NCBI GenBank assembly: GCA_054601695.1
Contig: BAAHQB010000080.1
Coordinates: 1-64,000, forward strand
Direction: 5' to 3'
DNA length: 64,000 nt
From: Amorphochlora amoebiformis
Lineage: Eukaryota; Cercozoa; Chlorarachniophyceae
Below the pieces are notes generated by a model. The model was given only the letters and a program-made list of their open reading frames with translations, was not told where the DNA came from and searched no databases. The position numbers were made by a program, and so were the translations under genes. This document shows, piece after piece, positions 1 to 61,251 of this stretch (position 1 is the first letter of the stretch; each line of letters begins with the position of its first letter).

Positions 1-44552
<44,552 letters not shown>

Positions 44553-44815
44553 CACAGTTCCGGTCGCCGGTCGCCGGTCCTGCTTGCCTCTGGAAACGTT
44601 TGGTTTCGGAAAATGTCCCGTAAATCTTGCGTGACATGTTCTGATGTCACACATTGTCATATCTATTCTGTCAGGAGAACTTCAACAAATATTTGTCGCT
44701 CGCTCTGATTCGTTCCGAACCAACGCCGGCAGGCTTGGGAGCCTTTTCTACCGCAATTATGAGTAATTCTTATGACATGAGATCAAAGAGAAGATTCCCA
44801 TTTAGTTATATATAC

Positions 44816-44868
<53 letters not shown>

Positions 44869-44964
44869 GTATATACTATACAAACATTACCTCATTTGAC
44901 TGCTATTTAGTTGAATCGTAACGTGTAAGGCAGACTACATTCCGACCCGAATATATGCACACGT

Positions 44965-45009
<45 letters not shown>

Positions 45010-45090
45010 CGTGTGTGTGTGTATAATTATATACGATATGTATGTAATTATTTATGTATATATAAGTTATTAATATAACTATAAATATAC

Positions 45091-45128
<38 letters not shown>

Positions 45129-45771
45129 CATATACATATATATATATATATGTATTTATACATATAGGTACAGAATATATAGTATCGCGGATTCGCGAAT
45201 CGCGATTACATCCCGCAAAATCTAAAAGTTGGAAACTTGGAATACCTCGCTTATTTAGTTTAAAAATTGGGTAGCCACACACAACCGTAATACATATAAT
45301 GATTGAAGTGACTATGCCAATAATGATACACGATCCATACATTGCTACTATACTCGAGGTATCCTTAGGTATCGGATACTATACATATACACTAGTACAT
45401 ATTAGGCTTGAATATGATGTGATTTGTTCATGATTTTTGTTTTAATCAATGTTATGCTAGTCATAACTCATGACTCAATGAGTGTAATATTACAAACCGA
45501 CCAGTAAAATTAGTCGGATCGATCAGTCGCAGACTGACACCGGCCATACCAGGAAGGCACAGCAACTGGGTTAGCTGACTAGCATTTCTAGCATTTACCC
45601 AGCGTGAGTTTACGACGAGAGCACGTAGACACTTAGACTACTAGTACAATAGTCTAGATAATATTGTCTGTTCAAAATTCTTCATATCGTCATGAGCTTA
45701 ATCCAGTATGAGTCACCATGAGGCGAACTGGGTGCCACAAAAGCTCAAGCTCCGCTTTCATACTCTAGATA
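44553..45771. other. Intergenic region between PEBP-like gene and giant gene
   Basis: This 1.2-kb region must hold the 3' end of the PEBP-like transcript and the promoter of the giant gene, both on the minus strand. The part next to the giant gene (44553-44800) is repeat-free and relatively GC-rich, as expected for a promoter and 5' UTR. The stretch 44820-45160 is TA and GT repeat. From 45430 to 45771 the sequence is unique and rich in CTAG. Confidence 0.5.
45065..45342 (-). CDS. Small hydrophobic ORF, doubtful
   Basis: Between the PEBP-like gene and the giant gene a minus-strand ORF from 45342 opens [20 protein letters not shown], one possible membrane helix, followed by about 35 mixed residues and then translated TA repeat. 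No homology is recognised and no splice sites frame it well. It may be 3' UTR or upstream sequence of its neighbours. Confidence 0.15.
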
Positions 45772-49211
<3,440 letters not shown>

Positions 49212-49638
49212 ACAGTTTCATTTGTTAACGTAGTACCCCCCCTAACCCAACGCCCAGCTAACCAGAATATAGCAATAGTTTTCGTCCACATCAACTCGAA
49301 GCTCAAATAGAAAAAGGAATCGAAAAAGGGTACCCGAAATCGGCCTTAAAGTGTGGGACAACATTTGGCATTCTGGTCAAACCGTAGCGCGACATCAGAA
49401 ACCCTAAACCTACCGGCCTTTTTTGCAAGTTCACACAGAAACTGTCAGAAATCGAACGTAATATTGAGCAAGTTGATTTATGTCACCTTTCTGATGCCAG
49501 GGTCCCAAGGATGCAAGACAACCCGATGAGAGTCGCGGGTCCCCGGTGGTCCACCATTGTAGCAGCAGAGAAATTTCTTATCTTTTCGCCTAATTACTCT
49601 CATTTTTGCGGTGATATGGCGAGGCACAGACATACATT
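49212..49638. promoter_or_regulatory. Shared 427-bp region between head-to-head gene starts
   Basis: The PEBP-like gene starts leftward at 49211 and the kinesin starts rightward at 49639. The 427 bp between the two ATG codons contain no TA microsatellite and no ORF worth calling, unlike almost all other non-coding DNA here. It must hold the 5' UTRs and core promoters of both genes. I see no clear TATA box placed for either gene. Confidence 0.5.
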
Positions 49639-51352
49639 ATGAAGGGCAAGGACTGCAGCGTTAGAGTCGCTGTACGCGTCAGACCGCTATCGTCGAAGGA
49701 AAAGGTAACGCAAACAATCATTATTTACGGGAAACAATCGGTTTGAATCGTCAAAACTGCAGGCTGAGCAAGCCAAGAACTGCCTCGGATCTCCCCAGGT
49801 GACCCTTGCCAACATATCCGACTGGGAGAAACCACCAGTTGTGAAACCCTTATATATACTTGTCTAGCGCAAAATATGAATACATGGCACCCATAGCACC
49901 GTATTCCAGACTTGTGTAACATAAAATTGGGCTTTCGGACCGTGAGTCACTTATTATCTTCTGAAGTACCGTTATATCGTGCAGGCTGGTCAACTGATTA
50001 TCGGACGTACGCACGCTTTTACGTACGATTACGTCTTCGAGCAGAGGATCGATCAGCAGGGGGTGTACGATGCGTGCGTGATGGACTTAGTCAACAAGTT
50101 TATGCAGGTGGGTATTCAAAATCGTTACGCAATTGGAATCCCACAAACAGTCAAATACGTAGAGATTCAACCACACGCTGACATTCTTCAGTCGAAACTG
50201 AGGTATTCTTCGATTGTTCAGGGTTTCAATGCGACGATTCTAGCATATGGGCAAACGGGGAGCGGTAAGACCTACACCATGGGGACGTCGTCAAGCAACA
50301 ATGTAAAAACCTCGCGACAGGAAATAAGAAGGGGGATTCTGATTCGTTTGCTACCCTATATTATTTTCTTTGCCTCAGGTCGCCTACAACTCTCTCGGAA
50401 TTGTGCCCAGGGTTGCGGATCATCTTTTCAAAACGGTCAGTTTTGCGGCTAACGATTCAGTTCCATTTGGTATTCCTTAACTTCTTTACGACAGATATCT
50501 GAGAAATCGGAGTCCGAGAACAGGAGGTTTAGTCTTAAAGTGAGTACAACAGTTGAGCAGACCTTCATACTTCAATTAATACGCTCTCCCCTTCAAACAC
50601 TTGTCTTAGGTCCAGTTCCTTGAGATCTATAACGATGCAATCAATGACTTACTGAACACCAAAACCAAGTCAACGGATCTTCACATAAGAGAAACAAAAC
50701 AGGGAGGTATTCACGTACCAGGTCAGATCTCCAGATATATCGTTTTTCAAGAGATCTCAGAAATAGTCTCGCCCTACTAGAGCTGACCGAATCGTTACCA
50801 GGCGCATCTGAGGCCGCGTCGGCATCTCCAGAGGAGATGCTCGATCATCTGGACCGGGGAACTGCTGCGCGTGTTACTGGGTTCGTTTCCCTACTTTCTC
50901 TTCCAATATGATCCCTGAATGTTTTCACATATCATAGTTCAACGGCCATGAACGCCACCTCTTCAAGGTCACACGCCATTTTTAGCCTGGTCCTCGAGCA
51001 GACGAAGACGGTACGTACAAGATATTGCTTATCTCAATTCACATGGAATTCCACATACAACAGTGTCACGTTCTCCAGGGTGAATATTGGAAAGCGAATA
51101 TTTTTTTTTTACTCTGTTGGAATTGCAGGTGGAGATGGAAGACAAGGCGAACGTCCGGGAAGACACGATGGTGTCCAAGTTCCACTTCGTCGACCTAGCA
51201 GGGTCAGAACGCTTAAAACGAACCGGCGCAGAAGGTGCACGAATGCGAGAAGGGATCAATATCAACAAGGTTGGTTATGCGTTCTGTGCGAAAATAAAAT
51301 ATTTTGCAATTACGTATATTTGTGTAACGTATATTTGTACAAGAAATTATTG

Positions 51353-51424
<72 letters not shown>

Positions 51425-51495
51425 GTGTGTGTTTTTATTCATTATGTATGTGTATATATAATGTGTGTATATATATAATATGTGTGTATACACAC

Positions 51496-51545
<50 letters not shown>

Positions 51546-51925
51546 GTATATATGTACATAACGGTGTGTATGTATGATTTAGGGTTTGCTGGCGTTGGGG
51601 AACGTGATCAGCGCCCTTGGAGACGAGAAGCGCAAGGTACCTCCTTTTCTGTTCACACGGGGTTAAAAATGTCTAAATAATACTCTCTCAGGGTGCGCAC
51701 GTACCGTTCCGGGATTCAAAGATTACTCGCTTATTACAGGTATCCAGCGTACAGAGTGGATGTCGACGAATTTTTGTGATTTTGACCTCTGTTAGGATTC
51801 ATTGGGGGGGAATAGTCAGACGCTTATGATCGCCTGTGTCAGTCCGTCAGATACTAACTTTGATGAGACCCTTAACACACTCAAGTAAGGATTGATGCAT
51901 GAATCTTACAAGTTATATTTCTATA

Positions 51926-51969
<44 letters not shown>

Positions 51970-52049
51970 CGCAAATATATAGTTGTACTATATATATATA
52001 TATGTATGTATACATATATAAATATATATACACAAATATATATTTTATA

Positions 52050-52113
<64 letters not shown>

Positions 52114-52259
52114 TATATAATGTGATTACCAAAATATATACACGAATCTATAATATTTTTGCATACATTTGTTCATACGATAAAGTACACATATATGTAC
52201 GTAAATAATATGTGAAGGAAGTATGCAAGTATGCACGGACACAAACATACATCCACACA

Positions 52260-52299
<40 letters not shown>

Positions 52300-52316
52300 T
52301 ACACACACATATATAT

Positions 52317-52372
<56 letters not shown>

Positions 52373-52395
52373 TAAATATATACATACATACATAT

Positions 52396-52456
<61 letters not shown>

Positions 52457-52462
52457 TTGTAC

Positions 52463-52499
<37 letters not shown>

Positions 52500-52705
52500 C
52501 ATATATTCATATATATATGTATATAAATATTTATATATAAAATGTGTATTCATTATATATTTGCATTATATAGAATAACGTAGTATATATAACAAATTTA
52601 CATCAAATAAATCTACCTTGGATGTGATGTATCAGATATGCCAACCGGGCTCGCAATATCAAGAACAAACCGATCATCAATAGAGATCCAATGGCCGCGA
52701 AGCTG
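49639..52705 (+). CDS. Kinesin exons 1-14: motor domain
   Basis: Exons are 49639-49704, 49763-49798, 49985-50107, 50222-50302, 50379-50435, 50495-50539, 50610-50721, 50802-50880, 50938-51010, 51129-51269, 51583-51636, 51692-51739, 51796-51884 and 52636-52705. Nucleotide-binding parts are intact: P-loop GQTGSGKT (about residues 85-92), switch I NATSSRSH (205-212) and switch II DLAGSE (246-251). The conserved end of the motor, [17 protein letters not shown], is present. Exons 2 and 3 replace the KIF21 loop before FTYDYVF. Most introns here are 55-190 nt with no TA repeat; only 51270-51582 and 51885-52635 have been filled with (TA)n. Confidence 0.96.
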
Positions 52706-52709
52706 GTGT

Positions 52710-52761
<52 letters not shown>

Positions 52762-52784
52762 TATATAAATATATATATATAAAT

Positions 52785-52834
<50 letters not shown>

Positions 52835-52922
52835 GTATGTAATATACATATACATACATACATATACAATATAATATAATATATACATATTTATATGCAT
52901 ATACATACATATATACATATAT

Positions 52923-53014
<92 letters not shown>

Positions 53015-53301
53015 TATGACTTACAGAATGTTAGATACTTGCATTGTTAATGTATGATGTCAACCAGGAGGAGATGGGAAAACGAATCAAGGAGCTCGAG
53101 GCTGCATTAGTGGCGTCCGGAAACGTATTGAATCTCATTATTTCACTAAAATATAGGGTATTGACACCTCTCACACGTTACTGAAACATTTTTTTCAGGG
53201 GGAACTCCTGACCCAGTCGACCGTGTCATCGAAGGCTTATGAGGATGTTACGGTAGCTTTCCCTTTTCTTTCATCTCCCTCGTATATTATACATACGTGT
53301 A

Positions 53302-53344
<43 letters not shown>

Positions 53345-53761
53345 TAATCTCTCTACATATAAATGTGGTGTATACATACACACATACCAATTATTAATAT
53401 TATTTATGTAAATATTTTTATTATTTGTATTGTTATGATTATTATTAGTATTATAATTCTATTCATGTTATTGTGATTATTTTTTACTAATATCCATATT
53501 TTTTTTAGTATTGGTATGTATTATACTTACAAAACATAGTATACCACATATATATATATATATATATATACAATGAATCTAAACTTTGTCAGAATCAATT
53601 GGTTGAGAGTGAGTTGGAAATCAAGAAACTGAACGATCGCTTAGTAAGTACGCGTACCCAGCTTACCACCATGCGGGACAAGTGTGTTGAGGTAGGTATA
53701 AATATGCATGTTTATGCGAGTATGCGCGTAAAGGTATCATGTGTCAACATATACATATATG

Positions 53762-53806
<45 letters not shown>

Positions 53807-54078
53807 CATAAAGTATGTGTGTATGTACATGTGTGAGATAAAATGAAGCAGAATTTAGTACGTTCATATCTCTCATTGTACAATACATATATCATGTATA
53901 TATTTAAACATATATATATATATGTATATGTATGTATATATATATATACGAAAATGTATATATCTAAATAATGTATAAATAATGTATGTGTGTATGTATA
54001 CATGTATATATATATGTATAATGTATGTATATATTATGTATGTATACATATGTATATACATATATATGTGTGTGTAAT

Positions 54079-54117
<39 letters not shown>

Positions 54118-54227
54118 TCAGGCTGAAGGCCAAAGGGATAAGTACAAGGCAAAAGCCACCAGGCTGAAGGACCAATTAAAGTCTAGGCGTTCCGAAGCCA
54201 AAGGAGGCGATGGAGGTAATATATATT

Positions 54228-54273
<46 letters not shown>

Positions 54274-54733
54274 TTAGATCTGCGACTCAGTCTGCTATCG
54301 TTATATACCTAGAATTTTGTATAATATTTTATTTATCGTTGTGTTTCTGGTATATATAACTATTATATAATATAATATATATATACATATACACATACAT
54401 ATATATATGTGTGTATGTGACATGTTATTATCATAGAAGGAGAATCTGCCAACAAGGAAGAGCTGGAGCTCTCGTCCGATAGCGACGACCCCGCTCAAGA
54501 ACAAGTGGTACACAATGCATACTAACAAATGTTTCTGTCATTTTACCCTGGAACTTTCATAGAATCTGGTGGTCCAGCTCCGACGTAAGATATTGGATTT
54601 GGAAGCCAAGTTGGTATCGGATAGCTCGATAGCCAGACGACCAAGAGCCAGGTTCGGTTAGCAGTTACATCGTATTATGAAGGAATAAATCTATATTTAC
54701 GTCTAAAGATACATATGTAACCAATAAGATACA

Positions 54734-54780
<47 letters not shown>

Positions 54781-54809
54781 ATTATACACACACACACACA
54801 CAAATAGTA

Positions 54810-54855
<46 letters not shown>

Positions 54856-56787
54856 TGCGTGTGTGTGTGTATTATGTATTCTCACATACACGACACCACT
54901 TACTACTCCACAAATCCACAGCATCATCGGAGCCGGCGCACTCAGGAGGCTCTCTCTCCGGCCTTCAATCGTTGTTCGGCCTAAACCCCTCGGGGAGGCT
55001 ACGGGGAAGACCCCGAAGGAAGATAGGGGCAATGAAAATGAAGGAGAGAAAGATGAGGAAGATGACGATGATGTAACCACTAACTTAACACTCATATTAT
55101 TACATCAAAGGAAGGAATAGGATTTGAGGTGATAGCCAAATTTTGTAATCCGATGATAGAATTTCCTTATAAAATTTTTTTTTGCAGGCAGCCGTCGAGG
55201 TCCACACCCCGTTCGGAACAGGAACGCTGGTCGAGTCTCGAGATGATGGAATGCTCGCGGTCCTGCTCCCCTACGGTGTCGCATTCATGCGAGACGTAGT
55301 TACAACTCCTCTGGGGACGGGAGCCGTCATTGAGAGAAAATCAGACGGGAACCTGGTCGTCGCTCTCCCCAAGGGAGATCAAGATATCCCTTCCAGTGTA
55401 TGCGCGTCACACTACCTTCCCGATGATGATGAAGATGACGATAACGTCCAAATCATGGTTATTGGCACCGGTGACGAGGCTAAGGATGAGCAGATTAGAC
55501 TTGAAACCCTAGGTTTTCTCACGTCAGAGGTCAAGATGCTGGACAAGGATATCCAAAAGAAGGAGCTTCTGATGAAAAAGCTGATTGACACCCATAACAA
55601 GGCACATGCCATCGAGCAAGACTACACCAACAAGATCAACAACCTCGAGCACGAGGTGAAACGCATCCGAGAGGAAAGAGACCAAGCACTGTCAAAGGTG
55701 AGTAAGAAAGACCCCGAGAGCGACGCCAGGAAGCAGCAACTCATCCATAAGTATGAGTTGAAACTTAAGAAGCTCAACGACGACCTCAAGCAGTACAAAA
55801 AAAAGCTTCAAGATAACCAGAAGCTCTTGAGGAGCAAGGCTAAGGCATCTGAACGGCTCAAGAAGCTCAAGGCTGAGGTCACTGTCCATAAGAAGCAGCG
55901 CGTGGCCCTACAGAAGAAGATGAAGGAGTCTACTGAAGAACATCGAAACTGGATCGCCGAGACTCGAAAGGAGCTGAAGAAGGCCATGAAGGAGCGCAAC
56001 AAGGCCGAACTCAAGGTCTCTAGGCTCAAGACCCAGGTTGCCAAGCAAGCTATGCTTATCAAACGTCGCGATAACGAGAGAGAGGTTCTCAAGCAGCAGC
56101 TCAAGAAGTATAAAGAGAATTTGAAGAAATCTCGAGGCGGCAACCATAGCAAAACTAGAAAGAAAACGTCATCTAGAAAACAATCGTCAAAGACGGGTAA
56201 AAAAGACAACACAGACAAGGTCTGCATGGATCTCGAGTATGAGCTGGGAGAAGCTGTCGCAAAGTCTGAGCTCACGGCTCGCCTCAATGAGAAGCTCAGA
56301 AAGCTCAGAGAGACAAAGACCCAGCGGGTGGAGAACAAGCGTCGACTGGGAGATATTCCCAAGGGCAGCGTCGATCACCAGGAGGCCCTTGAAGAAGCAG
56401 ATACCCTCAAGGCGAGACAGAAGTTGATAGAGAACCAAGTAGTGCAGCTTAGGACGGATCTGGCGTTGTGGAGCGACACGAAGCACCCTGGCAACCTAAC
56501 CCCTATGCTATTCAACAGGCTTCCGAAGTTAGGGTACGAACAGATTCTCTGTAATCTATCTTCCTCTTTCCGCATGTCTCACTGGCACTGACCAGTATAC
56601 ATGCTCTTACGGTTTGTGATATATTTTTTTTTTACGGCCGTTACATTCACCGTATGCCCGTGTACATAGTGGACACTAGCACATCGGGTGGTGGACTTAA
56701 CATACGTACACGAAGATCACATATAGCCTTAGCGATAGCCTTAGCGATAGGTGTCTTTCTCTGTTTATATACACATATGGATAATGT

Positions 56788-56824
<37 letters not shown>

Positions 56825-56850
56825 GTCTACCCACACACACACATAATACA

Positions 56851-56899
<49 letters not shown>

Positions 56900-57295
56900 T
56901 CCATTTTGAGTTCCCTCGAACCTTACACAAAAGGTTTTTTGAAATTTGGTTAGTGTGGACTCGGCAAAGACAGTTCTGCTCCAACTTCTGGATAAGATAG
57001 TTCGCCAGGAAATGCGATCAAAACATCAAGACAGGGTACAAGTTTAATTCCCGTCGAGAATGATTAGGAAATTAATGCTTATGACAATGTACACAGGTCC
57101 TCGACCAGCTTGAGTACCAATTAGCTGAGGCAAAAGCGTTGCAAGCTGCAACTGTGTCTTCCCGACGGGCTTCTATGAAAACTGGTAACATCAAACAAAA
57201 AAGATTATTGGGAATTTGTTTATGTACATATGTATGTATATATGTACATATATAAATATATATTATATATATATATATATATTTATATATAATAC

Positions 57296-57391
<96 letters not shown>

Positions 57392-57488
57392 ATACATATG
57401 TACATATTTAAGTATACATGCATACACATATAATGCATATGTGTATGTATGTGCAGTAGGTATGTAAATATATATATATATATATATG

Positions 57489-57536
<48 letters not shown>

Positions 57537-58174
57537 TATAATATTCCTTATTGCGGAAACGTTAATTGACTCATTTTCTGCTTGGAATTGGTTTACTGTC
57601 TCTTCTCCTGGTCCAAAATTACAACCCAAAAACCCTCTAAACCAATTACATATCTTTCTTCACGTTACATCACCACTAAAAAAATTGCACACACCAACTC
57701 CCGAGAAGACAAACTATTTAAACAACCTGCCCAACCAACTCGACTGCAACGCCGTAGATCCCTAATTAAACGCGCACCCACCCCAACCACATTTGGAGCC
57801 GGTCACCGACGGCTCCCTTGGGAGGTTGGCAGGTCTGACGGCCCCGTTCCTACGCGCCCGAGCACTCCTAATCAAAGGCCCCGCAAGAACCGTAGGAACG
57901 CTCCCCCGCGCTCCCAAACACCTCTCGGATCGCGACGCAAGAGCCGCTCCCCTCATACCAGGGACAAGCCTAGCAGCCGGGCGCGCGTGCCGGACCCTAC
58001 GGAGTTCCTCTCCAGCTTGCGGGGAGGGGCAATGCCGCCGAGGCCTTCTGGCTCTCGAGGCCACTACCGTGGGGGTGGATACGCTCCTTTTTTTTATTTT
58101 TGTTCTTTCTTGGGAATAGGTTGAATTTTGAGTCTCGAACGTGCAAATGTTTGTTGTACAAATGTTTGTTGTAC

Positions 58175-58245
<71 letters not shown>

Positions 58246-58531
58246 AATATTTACCTTCCGTATTACCTTTTTGAGGTATATGAACATAATTGATTCTTCG
58301 CTTTTTCCGCTCAGATATACCCGGGTCATCGCGAGGCAGGGATTCCAGGAAGACGGATAGCAGCCAATCGTCGTTGGTCTCTGGGACTTCGAGTCAGGTT
58401 GGTATCTCTCATCTCTCTCCGGTCTCCGTTGTCTCCTTCTTCAATCTCTTTTCTGCTCTATCCGGTCTCTCATACTTCTTTCTATTTTATCACTCGTGTA
58501 CAAGGTACACCTATATATATACATATATATT

Positions 58532-58575
<44 letters not shown>

Positions 58576-58604
58576 TGTGTGTGTGTGTGTGTGCGTGTAT
58601 ATAC

Positions 58605-58653
<49 letters not shown>

Positions 58654-58680
58654 TTGTGTACCTATATGTATAAATGCATA

Positions 58681-58747
<67 letters not shown>

Positions 58748-59234
58748 GCATATATATGTATATATATATATGTTTATATATATATACATATATATATATA
58801 CATATATATATAAGTAATGCATATATCCCTCCAGCAGACGAAGCAATCGGTATTCGATAGGCTTACGGAGCGATCGCAAACGCCCAAGTCAGTGTTCGAC
58901 CGACTCACGGATCGAAGTGCCTACACAGGAATTCATAGGGGAAAGAAGAGTAATAAGGATAGAAAGAAGATGCCTCGTTCGGAATCGCAGGGTAATCACA
59001 TCTGATATGCGTTGTCCTCTCGAATATAGTATTTGCCTGTTGCAGAAAAGGACATTCACCCTGAGAAGTCGCGGTCTCAATCGATGCTCATCGAGGGATC
59101 AAAACCTCCTACTACCAGCGGTTTTCCGCCAGAAAGGTAGAGATTTATTCGGACACATTCTTTGGGTGGTGGGAAGAATGGCGTGTTCATTTATGTGTGT
59201 GTATTGAATGTACATAATTATACATACATATATA

Positions 59235-59282
<48 letters not shown>

Positions 59283-59650
59283 ACCTACATATTATATGTA
59301 CAAGACCAAAACTCTTACATTTTCCTGTATAACTTCTCTATTTCCATAGCACTAAGGACGTTTTCTCGCGATTGACGGACAAGAGTTCCTACACGGGCAT
59401 GTATAGGCAAAGGTGTGAATGAAGTTAATCTGAATCGAGCAGCAGAATCTAATAGAACTTTTTTTTTTCTCTCAGGGAAAAGGACAGGAAGCAAACGTCG
59501 CCTAAAAAGGGCCTTGAGGCCCAGCACAGAGCCGCAGATCATCTGTGAGTCTTCAAATTTTTAGACATTTCTAATCGGATAGAACTGTGTTCTTGTGTTC
59601 TTGTGTTCTTGGACTGGCTTCTCTTTACTTGACGTATGTAAATAAATAAA

Positions 59651-59699
<49 letters not shown>

Positions 59700-59729
59700 G
59701 GGTATATAAATATATATATGTATATTGTT

Positions 59730-59787
<58 letters not shown>

Positions 59788-59792
59788 TATAA

Positions 59793-59836
<44 letters not shown>

Positions 59837-60007
59837 GTAATATTTTTACGCACATAGCATGATTTACACACACACACACACAACATATATATATATATAT
59901 GTATATATTTTTATTTATATATAATATGATATAATATAATATAATACAATATAATATAATATAATATTATATACAAAGGTTCATAAATATGTATGTGTAT
60001 ACACATA

Positions 60008-60050
<43 letters not shown>

Positions 60051-60066
60051 TACATATAATATATAT

Positions 60067-60098
<32 letters not shown>

Positions 60099-60541
60099 GC
60101 GTATAATTGTTTATTTATATAATTATATAATTATATAATTATATAATTACATATGTATATATGAGTATGTACGTATGTAAAATATAAATTCGGGATATAT
60201 AATTGTGTAATTATGTGATTATGCTTATACGGCAATGAATATATAGTTAAGTAATTATGTAATTATGTGTATACGGCAATACATTGTCGATACGAACACA
60301 CAACTAATATTTAGACACTCACACGGATATATGTATCCCTATATATGTATATGTGTATACATACATATATATATATATACAATATATATATATATATTAT
60401 ATTATATTACGTATGTACAATAAATATATATGTGTACATGTATATTTCAACAGTTTCAAATCTCGCAGCAAGTCGGATGACGGAAGGTGAAAATTCTTAT
60501 TTTTGGTTCATCAGTCAAGTTATCTATTTCATATGTATACA

Positions 60542-60592
<51 letters not shown>

Positions 60593-61153
60593 GTAGATAT
60601 AATCTATATCTATCTGCATGTTTTTTCCATGAATACTAGTAGTCCACAAACCTTCAGAATATACAATTCCTACACCAGTATGCAATATCTAATACTCGAT
60701 CCGTTAAAATAGATCTACCCGCATATTTTTTCCCATCTAAACATATGTGTAGCCTACATATCTACATACAATACTATGTGTGCAAGTATATAATGTCTAA
60801 TATTAGATCCATTAAAAAGATCTTTTGATGCGTAAAAAACAAAATGTAACTGGAAATATGCTCAGCCTGCTTTCTGATAAGTCTGCTCAAGGACCTTCAT
60901 TTACAGCTCTCTCAGAAACCTTCAACGAAATTGTAAAATTCCACTGCCATCACTTGGTCAAACCCATTTGAACTTACAAGCTTTTTTGCAATCATTAGGC
61001 GCAAGAATTCAACTCTACGGTTTACAATAAGCCCAAATCGTCTTCCCCCCCAAAGGGAAATCTTAAGAAAAGAAGCAAAGGCCGTCCGAAGGAAAAGGTT
61101 GTTATCCAAAGTTCTTATGTATGTTACATAGTAGACATATGTATGTATATGTG

Positions 61154-61184
<31 letters not shown>

Positions 61185-61201
61185 TTATTTATTTATATTA
61201 T

Positions 61202-61251
<50 letters not shown>

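Noticed and set aside
56534-56591. Kinesin ending at the stop at 56589-56591
   Set aside because: A good donor at 56534 joins in phase to ten more exons with tail-like content ending at 61520.
57582-58124. 180-codon plus-strand ORF as a gene or kinesin exon
   Set aside because: Its start lacks context, the opposite strand is also open, and exons 24 and 25 of the kinesin join in phase without it.
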